From contig CAVVDM010000006.1 of NCBI GenBank assembly GCA_963746885.1, positions 1 through 64,000 on the forward strand: DNA of 64,000 nucleotides, given 5' to 3'. Positions 54,275 through 63,708 of this stretch are shown here, in pieces. The stretch's first letter is position 1. Each line of letters begins with the position of its first letter. The position numbers and the translations under genes were made by a program. The notes under the pieces were generated by a model that searched no databases, was not told the origin of the DNA, and saw only the letters and a list, made by a program, of their open reading frames with translations. This DNA comes from DATARH01 sp963746885. Its GTDB lineage: Bacteria > Pseudomonadota > Alphaproteobacteria > ATCC43930 > CGMCC-115725.

Positions 54275-55960
54275 ATGAGCCAGACCGTCGCCCGCCTGTT
54301 GGCGGAAAGCCTCGAAGCGCACGATGTCGACCAGATCTATTGCGTGCCCGGCGAGAGCTATATCGGGCTGACCAGCGCGCTGATCGAGCGCAACTCGATG
54401 CGCCTCATCGTGTGCCGCCATGAGGCCGGGGCGGGCTACATGGCGGTCGCCGACGGAAGGCTGCGCGACCGCGCCGGCGTCGCGATGGTGTCGCGCGGGC
54501 CCGGCCTGTCGAACGCGATGGTGTCGTTGCACACCGCCTATCACGACGCGACCCCGATGGTGATGCTGATCGGCCAGGTCGAGCGCGCCGATTTCGGCCG
54601 CCTCGCGCTGCAGGAGCAGAATTATTCGCGGCTCCTGTCGGATGTGACCAAGGAGGTCATCGAGGTCAACGAGCCGGAGCAGGCCTCCGAAGCCCTGGCG
54701 CGCGCCTTTCACCTCGCCGAAAGCGGCACGCCGGGGCCGGTCGCGGTGGTCCTGCCGGAAGACATTTTCGACGACGAGACCGAGGCCGAGCTGAACCCGC
54801 CACGGCCGCGCGTCGTCGCCGGCCCGCGCGCCGCCGATCTCGACCGGCTGGCCGAGATGCTGCGCATCGCCGAGCGCCCGCTGGTCGTGGTCGGCGGCGC
54901 GCTGATGGCCGACGCGGTGCACGACAATGCGGTCTATGCCGACCTCAACCGGCTGGCCGAAGAATGGGTATTGCCGGTCAGCCCGACCCATCGCCGGCCG
55001 CAATTGTTCGACGCGACGCATCCCAATTACGGCGGCTATATGGGCATCCGCGTGCCGCCCGAATTGATCGGCGAGATGAAGAAGGCCGATTTGATGGTGG
55101 CGCTCGGCGAGCGAATGACCGACACGGTCAGCCAATCCTACAGCTTCCCGAAGGCGCCGCAGCCGCAATTGCCGTTCGTTCATGTCTGGCCCGACGCCGA
55201 CGAGGTTGGCAGGGTGTGGCGCCCGACGCTGGGGATGCCGTGCAATGCGCACGAAGTGATCCGCGCCCTGCTGCAGCGCGGCGCGCCCGCCGATGCGGCA
55301 AAGCGGCGAGGCTGGGTCGCCGGGCTCAATGCGATCCACAACAAGCTGCTTGCCAAGGAGTGGGACGCGACGAGCGACGGGGTCAATTTCGCGGCGGTCG
55401 TCTGCGAGGTCGACAGGCACCTCGCGCCCGACGCGACGGTGACGACCGACGCGGGCAATTTCGGCAGCTTCGTCCACCGCTATATCGGCTTTCGCCAGGG
55501 CCAGGTTTTCCTGTCGTCGGTGGTCGGCGCGATGGGCTCGGGGATGCCGATGGCGGTGGCGGCGGCGTTGCGCCGGCCGGGCACGCAGGTCGTCGCGTTT
55601 GTCGGCGACGGCGGCGCGCTGATGATGGGCAACGAGATCGCGACGGCCTGCCAGTACGGCGCCAACCCGATCATGATCATCTCCGACAACGGCATGTACG
55701 GCACGATCGGCATGCACTCCTATGTGCGCTATCCCGAGCGGCCGTTCATGGAGGGGACGCGCCTCACCAACCCCGATTTCGCCGCCTGGGGCCGCTCGTT
55801 CGGCGCCGAGGGCATCACGATCAGGACGGAGGCCGAGGTCGCCGACGGCATCGCCCGCGCCTTTGCGGTCAAGACCCGGCCGGTCGTCGTGCACTGCCTG
55901 ACCTCGGCGATCCAGATGAGCGCCTGGCGCCGCTACACCCGGACCGAGAGCCTGCCGTAA
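54275..55960 (+). CDS. Thiamine pyrophosphate-dependent enzyme, acetolactate-synthase-like
   Basis: TPP enzyme of 561 residues with the three domains of the ALS/POX family. Activating Glu in VCRHEAGAGYMAVADG; middle domain LVVVGGALMADAV; TPP motif VAFVGDGGALMMGNEI ending at SDNGMYGT. It lacks a regulatory-subunit neighbour and the usual FAD-domain wording is weak, so a decarboxylase or carboligase of catabolism is as likely as IlvB. ATG 54275 has AGGAGG about 12 bases upstream. It is divergent from the Zn-ADH operon (123 bases). Confidence 0.85.
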   Translation: MSQTVARLLAESLEAHDVDQIYCVPGESYIGLTSALIERNSMRLIVCRHEAGAGYMAVADGRLRDRAGVAMVSRGPGLSNAMVSLHTAYHDATPMVMLIGQVERADFGRLALQEQNYSRLLSDVTKEVIEVNEPEQASEALARAFHLAESGTPGPVAVVLPEDIFDDETEAELNPPRPRVVAGPRAADLDRLAEMLRIAERPLVVVGGALMADAVHDNAVYADLNRLAEEWVLPVSPTHRRPQLFDATHPNYGGYMGIRVPPELIGEMKKADLMVALGERMTDTVSQSYSFPKAPQPQLPFVHVWPDADEVGRVWRPTLGMPCNAHEVIRALLQRGAPADAAKRRGWVAGLNAIHNKLLAKEWDATSDGVNFAAVVCEVDRHLAPDATVTTDAGNFGSFVHRYIGFRQGQVFLSSVVGAMGSGMPMAVAAALRRPGTQVVAFVGDGGALMMGNEIATACQYGANPIMIISDNGMYGTIGMHSYVRYPERPFMEGTRLTNPDFAAWGRSFGAEGITIRTEAEVADGIARAFAVKTRPVVVHCLTSAIQMSAWRRYTRTESLP

Positions 55961-56081
55961 GGCCGCGGACTGCGGCTATCCGGGCCGCAGTTTGTTCCCG
56001 AGAGGCCCACATTCCGATCTGACGATCGCCGAACCTCCCGGCTTTGGCAGGCGGAAGCACATTCCAGGCTGATCTCCCCAC

Positions 56082-57332
56082 ATGCCCCTGTTCTCCTCAA
56101 CCGCGATGCTGGCGCCGTTTCGGGTGCGCAGTTTCCGCTTCCAGTTCCCGGGCGACCTGTCGACCTCGTGGGGCATGGAGATGGAGAACCTCGTGCTCGG
56201 CTGGTACATCCTGGTCGCGACCGGCTCGGTGCTGGCGCTGACCCTGTTTTGGGCGTTGCTGTATCTCGGCACGCTGCTGGCGCCCGTGTTCGGCATGATC
56301 GGCGACCGGGTCGGGCATCGCGCCGTGCTGTGCAGCATGCGCGCCGCCTATGCGGTGCTCGGCAGTACGGTGACCGTGCTCGCTTTCGCCGGAGTATTGC
56401 GCCCGGCTTACGTATTCGTGATCGCCACGCTGTCGGGCCTCATTCGCCCGTCGGACATGGGCATGCGCAATGCGCTCGTCGCCGCGACGATGCCGGCCGA
56501 GACGCTGATGGCGACGATGGGCGTGTCGCGCACGACCTCAGATTCGGCGCGCATTTTCGGGTCGCTGGCCGGCGCCGGGTTGTTTGCCGCATTCGGCCTG
56601 GGGCCGGTCTATGTCGCCATCGCGAGCTGCTACGGGCTCGGCTTTCTATTGACGCTCGGGGTAGCACCCGGCCGCTCGCTTGCCGCACCGCTTGAAAATG
56701 CCCGGCCGTCGCTGTGGCGCGACTTGAAGGAGGGGCTGGCCTATTGCTGGGACACGCCGATCTCGCTGGCGGCATTGTGGCTCGCCTTCCTGGTCAATCT
56801 GACCGCGTTTCCGCTGACCAGCGGCCTGCTGCCCTACGTCGCGCGGGACGTCTACAAGATCGGCGAGACCGGGCTCGGCACCCTGGTTGCCAGTTTCGCG
56901 CTCGGTTCGCTGTTGGGCTCGATCGCGGTCAGCCTGGCCGGGCGGGCGCTGCGGGCGGCGCGCATGATGATTCTGTTCGCGATCGGCTGGTATGCCGCGC
57001 TGTTGGTCTTCGTCAACCTGCAGAGCGCGATCAGCGGCCGCATGGTGCTGGTCATCGCCGGGTTCAGCCAGAGCCTGAGCCTGGTGCCGATGTCGGTGCT
57101 GTTGCTGCACAGCGCCGGCGAGCGGTTCCGCGGCCGCGTTATGGGCGTGCGGATGCTGGCGATCTATGGCGTGCCGATCGGGCTGTTGGCCGCCGGGGCA
57201 TTGATCGAGCGGCTCGGCTTTGCGGCGACGGCATCGCTCTATTGCCTTGTCGGCGCCACGCTGACCCTGGTGATAGCATTGCGCTGGCGGGCCGATTTGT
57301 GGCCGCTCGACGCGCCCGGCAACCGGCGCTGA
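56082..57332 (+). CDS. MFS transporter
   Basis: Polytopic major-facilitator protein, 416 residues with about 12 helices. Loop 2-3 reads PVFGMIGDRVGHRAVLCSMR, the MFS motif A. Helices include MENLVLGWYILVATGSVLALT and LGTLVASFALGSLLGSIAVSLAG. It resembles MFS_3-type exporters. It lies between the TPP enzyme and the acyl-CoA dehydrogenase, so it may serve an organic acid pathway, which is inference. Confidence 0.85.
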   Translation: MPLFSSTAMLAPFRVRSFRFQFPGDLSTSWGMEMENLVLGWYILVATGSVLALTLFWALLYLGTLLAPVFGMIGDRVGHRAVLCSMRAAYAVLGSTVTVLAFAGVLRPAYVFVIATLSGLIRPSDMGMRNALVAATMPAETLMATMGVSRTTSDSARIFGSLAGAGLFAAFGLGPVYVAIASCYGLGFLLTLGVAPGRSLAAPLENARPSLWRDLKEGLAYCWDTPISLAALWLAFLVNLTAFPLTSGLLPYVARDVYKIGETGLGTLVASFALGSLLGSIAVSLAGRALRAARMMILFAIGWYAALLVFVNLQSAISGRMVLVIAGFSQSLSLVPMSVLLLHSAGERFRGRVMGVRMLAIYGVPIGLLAAGALIERLGFAATASLYCLVGATLTLVIALRWRADLWPLDAPGNRR

Positions 57333-57389
57333 GGGCGCGCGCCAAGGGGCGCATTGCCGCGGGCGCCGGCGCTTCCCATAATTGCGGCC

Positions 57390-58544
57390 ATGGATTTCGA
57401 CCTCTCCGACGAGCAACAGGCGTTCGAGGCGACGGCACGGCAGTTCGCGCGCGAGGAATGGCTGCCGCACGCGCCGGGCTGGGACGAGCGCGAGGAGTTT
57501 CCCGAGACGGCATTGCGCTCGGCTGCGGCGCTCGGCTTTGCCGGGATCTATGTGAAGGACGAGTTCGGCGGCAGCGGCCTGTCGCGGCTCGACGCGACGA
57601 TCATCTTCGAGGAATTGGCGACCGCCTGCGTCTCGACTGCCGCCTATCTGTCGATCCACAACATGGCGGCGTGGATGATCGACCGCTTCGGCGACGCCGC
57701 CCAGCGCGCCCGCTTCCTGCCCCGGCTGATGACGATGGAGCATTTCGCCAGCTACTGCCTGACCGAGCCGGGCAGCGGTTCGGACGCCGCCGCGCTGCAG
57801 ACGCGGGCGCGGCGTGACGGCGACGACTATGTGCTGAACGGCTCCAAGGCGTTTATCTCAGGCGGCGGGCGCAGCGATCTTTACGTGACGATGGTGCGCA
57901 CCGGCGAGGCCGGCCCCACCAGAAACAAGGCGGGCGGCATCTCCTGCCTCGTCGTCGAAAACGGCACGCCGGGCCTCTCCTTCGGAAAGCAGGAGCGAAA
58001 GCTCGGCTGGCACACCCAGCCGACCGCGATGGTCATGTTCGAGGATTGCCGGGTGCCGGTGGCCAACCGCATCGGCACCGAGGGCGAGGGCTTCTCTATC
58101 GCGATGATGGGGCTGGATGGCGGCCGGCTCAACATCGGCGCCTGCTCCTTGGGCGGCGCGCGGGCATGCTACGAGGCGGCGCGCGATTACATGCTGGAGC
58201 GCCGCCAGTTCGGCCAGCGCCTCGCCGATTTCCAGGCGTTGCAGTTCAAGCTCGCCGACATGGCGACCGAACTCGACGCGGCGCGCCTGATGCTGCGCCG
58301 CGCCGCCTTCAGCCTCGACAAGGGCGACCCCGACGCCACCCTCTATTGCGCGATGGCCAAGCGCCTCGCCACCGATGCCGGCTTCCATGTCGCCAACGAG
58401 GCCCTGCAACTGCACGGCGGCTACGGCTACCTGAAAGACTTCGGAATCGAGCGCCACCTGCGCGATGTGCGCGTGCACCAGATCCTCGAAGGCACCAACG
58501 AGATCATGCGCCTCATCATCGCCCGAAGGCTGTTGCGGCAGTGA
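57390..58544 (+). CDS. Acyl-CoA dehydrogenase (isobutyryl/short-branched type)
   Basis: FAD acyl-CoA dehydrogenase, 384 residues. FAD/substrate segments YCLTEPGSGSDAAAL, NGSKAFISGGGRSD, and RRQFGQRLADFQALQF; C-terminal LHGGYGYLKDFGIERHLRDV and the catalytic-Glu segment QILEGTNEIMRLIIARRLL. It is most like isobutyryl-CoA dehydrogenase of valine breakdown. ATG 57390 is chosen because MDFDLSDEQQAF is the normal start. Confidence 0.88.
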   Translation: MDFDLSDEQQAFEATARQFAREEWLPHAPGWDEREEFPETALRSAAALGFAGIYVKDEFGGSGLSRLDATIIFEELATACVSTAAYLSIHNMAAWMIDRFGDAAQRARFLPRLMTMEHFASYCLTEPGSGSDAAALQTRARRDGDDYVLNGSKAFISGGGRSDLYVTMVRTGEAGPTRNKAGGISCLVVENGTPGLSFGKQERKLGWHTQPTAMVMFEDCRVPVANRIGTEGEGFSIAMMGLDGGRLNIGACSLGGARACYEAARDYMLERRQFGQRLADFQALQFKLADMATELDAARLMLRRAAFSLDKGDPDATLYCAMAKRLATDAGFHVANEALQLHGGYGYLKDFGIERHLRDVRVHQILEGTNEIMRLIIARRLLRQ

Positions 58545-58712
58545 GCAACAAGAAAGCGCGACCCCGCCACCACTTAATAACTCCGCCACGCCGGCGCCCC
58601 ACGCTCGAGGTCCGCCTCGCCCCGAGCGCCCCGCCCTATCGCCTGCCCTCCCCCGGGAAACCAACCGCGGCATAATATGACCGCCCGTCACGCCGACCGT
58701 GTCCTAGCTCGT

Positions 58713-59837
58713 TCAGTTTGCCGCCGCGGAGACCGTGCGGAAACGCAATAGCGCCGCCCCGAGGAACAGCCCGCCGATCAGCGCGACGATCACGAATTGG
58801 GGCCAGACGACATCCAACCCCGCGCCGCGATAGAGGATCGCTTGGGCGAAAGACACGAAATGCACGGTCGGCGAGGCCTGCAGGATCGTCGCCAACCAAA
58901 GCGGCATGCTTTCGAGCGGGGTGTTGCTGCCGGATAGCATCGCAAGCGGCAGGTAAACGAGCAGAAAGAGCAGGCCCAGCTGGGGCATCGAGCGGGCGAC
59001 GGTGCCGAGAAAGATGCCGATCGCTGTGGCGAAAAACAGGTAGATCGCGACGCCGGCGAGAAACAGCGGGATCGAGCCGGCGATCGGGATGCCGAGCAGC
59101 GTGCGCACGACGATGTAGAGCGACAGGCCGACAGCGACGATGATGACCAGCCCATTCGCCCATATCTTCGACATCGCGATCTCGAACGGGGTCAGCGGCA
59201 TGACCAGCAGATGGTCCATCGTGCCGTGCTCGCGCTCGCGAATGATCGCCGCCCCGGCCAGCACGATCGCAAGCATCGTGACGCTGTTGAGGATGCCCAT
59301 GACGCTGGTGAACCAGGACGTCATTACGTTCGGGTTGAAGGCGATGCGCACGATGAGATTGACCGGCGTCGCCGGCGCGCCTTCCGCGCGCGACAGGAAA
59401 CTGGCGATCTCGGTCGAGATGATCTGGTCGGCGTAACTTGCGCCGAGCCCGGCCTGCACCATCGCGGTCGCGTCAACATTGAGCTGGATCGCCGGATTGC
59501 GCCGGGCCAGCACGTCGCGGGCAAAATTCGGCGGGATGTCGATGACGAAGGTGTATCGGCCAGCGTTCATCAGCGGCACGACATCGCGTTCGGCGATCGG
59601 CTGCGGCGTCTGGAAATAAGGCGGCAGGAACGCGTGTGCGATGCGCCGCGACAGTGCCGAATGGTCCTCGTCGACGATGCCGACCGACGCGTTGTGGACT
59701 TCCTGCGAACTGCTCTGCGCCTGCGCGATGATGGCGAGCGAGAAGGCGTAAATGACCAGGCCGAGCAGCACGTAATCATTCAGGAAGCTGCGCAGTTCCT
59801 TGGTGCCGAGCCAGAAGATGTTGGCGAGGCTGCGCAT
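58713..59837 (-). CDS. ABC-2 type permease (YhhJ-like)
   Basis: Inner-membrane permease, 374 residues with an N-terminal helix, a large periplasmic domain and five C-terminal helices. YhhJ-type features are IFWLGTKELRSFLNDYVLL, SRRIAHAFLPPYFQTP, the loop AAIIREREHGTMDHLLVMPLTPFEI and LSGSNTPLESMPLWL. It lies 11 bases after the RbbA-like gene. Together with HlyD and RbbA-like genes it forms a YhiI-RbbA-YhhJ-type export unit. Confidence 0.88.
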   Translation of the reverse strand: MRSLANIFWLGTKELRSFLNDYVLLGLVIYAFSLAIIAQAQSSSQEVHNASVGIVDEDHSALSRRIAHAFLPPYFQTPQPIAERDVVPLMNAGRYTFVIDIPPNFARDVLARRNPAIQLNVDATAMVQAGLGASYADQIISTEIASFLSRAEGAPATPVNLIVRIAFNPNVMTSWFTSVMGILNSVTMLAIVLAGAAIIREREHGTMDHLLVMPLTPFEIAMSKIWANGLVIIVAVGLSLYIVVRTLLGIPIAGSIPLFLAGVAIYLFFATAIGIFLGTVARSMPQLGLLFLLVYLPLAMLSGSNTPLESMPLWLATILQASPTVHFVSFAQAILYRGAGLDVVWPQFVIVALIGGLFLGAALLRFRTVSAAAN

Positions 59838-59848
59838 CGCAACGGCGC

Positions 59849-62593
59849 CTAGCGCTCCTGCTTGCGCAGCAGAACGAGGCTCAGCGCGGTCAGCGCCGGG
59901 ATGAACAGCGCCAATGCGCCAACACGGCTCGCCAGGTCGGAAAAGCCAAGCCCCTTGGTGAAGGTGCCGACGCTGATCGGCAGGAAATAGGTCATCGGAA
60001 ACAGCCGGCCCATGATCTGCGCCATCCCCGACAGCGAGGAGACCGGAACCATCATGCCGGCGAACATCGTCGCCGGTAGCACGGTCAGGATCGCGGTCCC
60101 GAACAATGCGGCGATCTGCGTGCGGGCGAAGGTGGAGACCACCATGCCGTATGCCGTCGTCGTGGTGACGTAGATCAGTGTGGCGACGAACAGGGTCGGG
60201 AAACTCCCCTTCAGCGGCACCCGGAAGACAAACAGGGCCATGGCCAACATCAGGGCGAAATTGACCATCGCCAGCCCAATATACGGCACCTGCTTGCCCA
60301 GCAGGAATTCGAGGCGGGTCACCGGCGTCACGTAGAGGTTGGTGATCGAGCCGAGCTCCTTTTCGCGCACGACGGCAAGCGCCATCAGAATGGCCGGAAA
60401 CAGCGCGAGTTCGAGGGAGATAGTCGACGGGACCATCGCGTAGATGCTCTGAAAATCCTGATTATACTTGAAGCGGACCTCGATATCGGCGGGCGGGATC
60501 GGCGCCGGCCGGGTCGTCGTCAGCGCCGGGTCCGCGAGGTACAACTGATGCATCGCCAGGAGGTAGCCGCGGACTGTCTGGGCGATGAACGGCCGCGCGC
60601 CGTCGACCCAGGCGCCAACTGAGGTGGGCCGGCCGCGCGCGATGTCGCGGCCAAAGCCGGGTGGAATCTCGATGCCGGCGTCGATCTCGCCGCGGGCCAT
60701 CCGCTTTTCAAGATCGGCGTAATCGGCCAATGGCGGTTTTTCGGAAAAATAGGGCGAGCCGCGCATCTCTTCGAGATAGGCCCGGCTCTCGTGGCTGCGG
60801 TCATTGTCGAGCACGGCAAAGGACAGATTGTTGACGTCAGTCGAGATGCCGAACCCGAAGACCAGCATCAGAAAGGTCGTGCCGAACACGGCGAAGCCAA
60901 GACGGACCGGATCGCGCAATAATTCCAGCGTCTCGCGGATCGTGCAGGCGATCAGGCGGCGCGGACTGAACCCTCCTCCGGCGCGCGCCGATCGCGCCGG
61001 CGGCGCGCCTGCCCGTTCGCGCGCCGGCCCAGCCGCAAGCGCGGCAGCGACCGGCGTCCCGGACAATTCTTCGAGATAGGCGATAAACGCCTCTTCGAGC
61101 GTTGTCGCGCCACGCGCCGCGACCAGGGCTGCGGGCGCGTCGGTCGCCAGGACGCGCCCGGAATCCATCAGCGATATCCGGTCACAGCGCGCCGCCTCGT
61201 TCATAAAGTGGGTCGAGACGAAGATCGTCACGCCCTGGTTGCGCGACAGGTCGATCAGCAGTTCCCAGAAGCGGTCGCGTGCCAGCGGGTCGACCCCCGA
61301 AGTCGGCTCGTCGAGGATCAACACCTCGGGCTCGTGTACGATCGCGACGGCGAGCGAAAGGCGCTGGCGAATCCCGAGCGGCAAATCACGGGCGCGCTGG
61401 TCGAGATGCGCGGCAAGGCCGAAGCGCCCGACCAATTCGGCGATGCGCGCTTTCGCGTTGCGCCGCTCCAGATGGAACAGTCGCGCATGGAGCGCCAGGT
61501 TCTGTCGGACCGTCAGTTCGCCGTAGAGCGAAAACGACTGCGACATATAGCCGACCCGCCGGCGCGCCAGCAGGTCGCTCGCATCGATCGGTCGGCCGAA
61601 CAGCAACGCCTCGCCCTCGCTGGCCGGCAACAAACCGGTCAGGATCTTCATCGTCGTCGTCTTGCCGCAACCGTTCGATCCGACGAAGCCGAAGATCTCG
61701 CCGCGCCGGATCGAGAAGCTGACGCGGTCGACTGCGGTGAAATCGCCAAAGCGGCAGGTCAACTCGCGCGCGACGATAACCGGCTCGGCATCGACGACGA
61801 GGCCCGGTGGCATCTGCGATGTTCGGGAGCCGGTGCGCTGCCATTCCGGCAACAGGGCGATGAACGCGTCTTCGATGCTGGCCGCCGCCGTTGCCTCTTT
61901 GAGCTGGGCCGGCGTCCCGGAAGCGAGGATGCGGCCGTCATTCATCGCGGCGAGAAAGTCGAACCGCTCGGCTTCTTCCATGTAGGCCGTCGCGACGATG
62001 ACGCTCATTCCGGGCCGGCGCGCCCGCATCCGCGCGACCAACTCCCAGAACTGGCGGCGCGACAACGGGTCGATCCCGGTCGTCGGTTCGTCGAGGATCA
62101 ACAGATCGGGGTCGTGAATGAGGGCGCAGCACAGGCCGAGCTTCTGCCGCATGCCACCCGACAATTTCTTCGCCAGCCGATCGGCGAACGGCGCCAGCCC
62201 GGTGCTGTCGAGCAACTCGGCGATACGCGCGAAGCGTTCGGCCTGCGCCTGCCCGAACAGCCGCCCGAAATACTCGATGTTTTCGCGGATGCTCAGATCG
62301 GGGTAGAGGTTCTTCCCGAGGCCTTGCGGCATATAGGCGATGCGCGGGCACACCGCGGCGCGATGTCGCGCATCCGCCATGTTGCCGCCCAGGACATCGA
62401 CCGTCCCGGACTGGATTCGCCGCGCCCCGGCGACAAGGGCGAGCAATGTCGACTTGCCGACGCCGTCCGGCCCGATCAGCCCGACGATGCAGCCGGAAGG
62501 CAATGCCGCCGTGACGCTGTCGAGAGCGGTGGTTCTGCCGTAACGCTGGGTGACCTCGGCGACCCGCGCGACCGCGACATCGTCGGCAATCAT
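59849..62593 (-). CDS. RbbA-type fused ABC transporter (two ATPase domains plus permease)
   Basis: Fusion of 914 residues. First ATPase: LIGPDGVGKSTLLALVAG, signature LSGGMRQKLGLCCAL, Walker B LLILDEPTTGIDPLS. Second ATPase: FVGSNGCGKTTTMKIL, LPLGIRQRLSLAVAI, VLILDEPTSGVDPLA. From about residue 540 an ABC-2 permease starts: FAVFGTTFLMLVFGFGIS to ATMFAGMMVPVSSLSG. This is the RbbA/YhiH architecture. The ATGA overlap with the HlyD gene shows coupling. Confidence 0.9.
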   Translation of the reverse strand: MIADDVAVARVAEVTQRYGRTTALDSVTAALPSGCIVGLIGPDGVGKSTLLALVAGARRIQSGTVDVLGGNMADARHRAAVCPRIAYMPQGLGKNLYPDLSIRENIEYFGRLFGQAQAERFARIAELLDSTGLAPFADRLAKKLSGGMRQKLGLCCALIHDPDLLILDEPTTGIDPLSRRQFWELVARMRARRPGMSVIVATAYMEEAERFDFLAAMNDGRILASGTPAQLKEATAAASIEDAFIALLPEWQRTGSRTSQMPPGLVVDAEPVIVARELTCRFGDFTAVDRVSFSIRRGEIFGFVGSNGCGKTTTMKILTGLLPASEGEALLFGRPIDASDLLARRRVGYMSQSFSLYGELTVRQNLALHARLFHLERRNAKARIAELVGRFGLAAHLDQRARDLPLGIRQRLSLAVAIVHEPEVLILDEPTSGVDPLARDRFWELLIDLSRNQGVTIFVSTHFMNEAARCDRISLMDSGRVLATDAPAALVAARGATTLEEAFIAYLEELSGTPVAAALAAGPARERAGAPPARSARAGGGFSPRRLIACTIRETLELLRDPVRLGFAVFGTTFLMLVFGFGISTDVNNLSFAVLDNDRSHESRAYLEEMRGSPYFSEKPPLADYADLEKRMARGEIDAGIEIPPGFGRDIARGRPTSVGAWVDGARPFIAQTVRGYLLAMHQLYLADPALTTTRPAPIPPADIEVRFKYNQDFQSIYAMVPSTISLELALFPAILMALAVVREKELGSITNLYVTPVTRLEFLLGKQVPYIGLAMVNFALMLAMALFVFRVPLKGSFPTLFVATLIYVTTTTAYGMVVSTFARTQIAALFGTAILTVLPATMFAGMMVPVSSLSGMAQIMGRLFPMTYFLPISVGTFTKGLGFSDLASRVGALALFIPALTALSLVLLRKQER

Positions 62594-63708
62594 GGCCGGG
62601 CCGGAGAGGGCACGCTGGGCGGCGGGCTTGCCCGCAGGCCGGGCGGCCAGGCGACGGCCGGGTCGGTGCGCACATAAGCCACCCCGGGCAGCCCGCTTTT
62701 GACCAGTGCCTCACGGCCTTCGAGCCGCGCCGGATCGATCCGCACCCGGATCCGGAACATCAATTTGTCGCGTTCGTCGCGGGTCTCGACGGTTTTCGGG
62801 GTGAATTGCGCCTGGCTGGCGACGAACACCACCTGCGCCGGAATGACGTGACCGGGATAGGCGTCAAGCACGATGCGGGCCGCGGAGCCGATCCGCACCC
62901 GACCGGCAGCGGCGGTCGGCAGGTAGATGTCCATGTAGACGTAGGAAGCGTCGAGCATCGTGAAGACCTTGCCGCCGGCGGGCAATACCTCGCCGGTGTT
63001 GGCGACGCGATATTCGATCGGTCCTGATTTCGGTGCGACCAGCGTGTTGTCGGCGATATCGACCCGATAGCGCTCGACATCGTAGGTGGCGGCGTCGAGC
63101 GCATGCTGCGCCCCGGCGACCCGCTCAGCCGCAGCATTGTCTGCTGCGGTCGCGGCATTGCGCTGCTGGGTTTGCCGATCCAATGTCTCGACCGTCGCGA
63201 AACCCCTGGGCACCAGCGCGCTCGTGCGATCGAGTTCCTGCTGGGCGAATTTGAGCTGGGTATGCTGTTGCACGAGGTTCGCCTTGGCCTCGTCGAGGGC
63301 GTGCTGCGCCTGCTCCACCAGGGCTTCGTTCTTTTTCAGCGTGGCTTCGAGATCGCGCGTGTCCATCGTCGCGACGACCTGTCCGGCGTTGACCAGATCA
63401 CCCTCGTCGACGGCCAGATGGGCTATGCGGCCGGCGAACTTGGTGTCGATGTCGATTTCGTCGGCTTCGAGCCGGCCGTTGCCGTAGGCTATGCCCGGTG
63501 GCAACGAGGGCGCCGGGTACAGCCACCAATATCCCGCCCCGATTGCCAGCGGGAGCAGCAACCATAGCCAGGCACGCCGCGACCGCGCCGGTCTGGCGCG
63601 TCCTGCCGCCCGCGGCAGCACCGCCGGCAATTTGGCGGCCGGCATTTGGCCGATTTCCGGCCGCGGCTCGCTTTGTGCCCGGTCGCCGGTCTTGCCGTCG
63701 GAGGCCAT
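62590..63708 (-). CDS. HlyD-family periplasmic adaptor (YhiI-like)
   Basis: Membrane-fusion protein of 372 residues. N-terminal helix WLWLLLPLAIGAGYWWLYP; lipoyl half-motif IAHLAVDEGDLVNAGQVVATMDTRD; long coiled coil with LKKNEALVEQAQHALDEAKAN; then the beta barrel IEYRVANTGEVLPAGGKVFTML. The frame is open to 63894, but ATG 63708 gives the normal length for the family. It is the first gene of the export operon. Confidence 0.9.
   Translation of the reverse strand: MASDGKTGDRAQSEPRPEIGQMPAAKLPAVLPRAAGRARPARSRRAWLWLLLPLAIGAGYWWLYPAPSLPPGIAYGNGRLEADEIDIDTKFAGRIAHLAVDEGDLVNAGQVVATMDTRDLEATLKKNEALVEQAQHALDEAKANLVQQHTQLKFAQQELDRTSALVPRGFATVETLDRQTQQRNAATAADNAAAERVAGAQHALDAATYDVERYRVDIADNTLVAPKSGPIEYRVANTGEVLPAGGKVFTMLDASYVYMDIYLPTAAAGRVRIGSAARIVLDAYPGHVIPAQVVFVASQAQFTPKTVETRDERDKLMFRIRVRIDPARLEGREALVKSGLPGVAYVRTDPAVAWPPGLRASPPPSVPSPARP

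Noticed and set aside
54275..55960. Assignment of the TPP enzyme as IlvB
   Set aside because: No small regulatory subunit or ilv genes are adjacent and catabolic genes surround it, so only the family name is given.
61208..62677. A 489-codon plus-strand open frame
   Set aside because: It is antisense to the RbbA-type ABC gene, whose Walker and signature motifs are clear on the minus strand.
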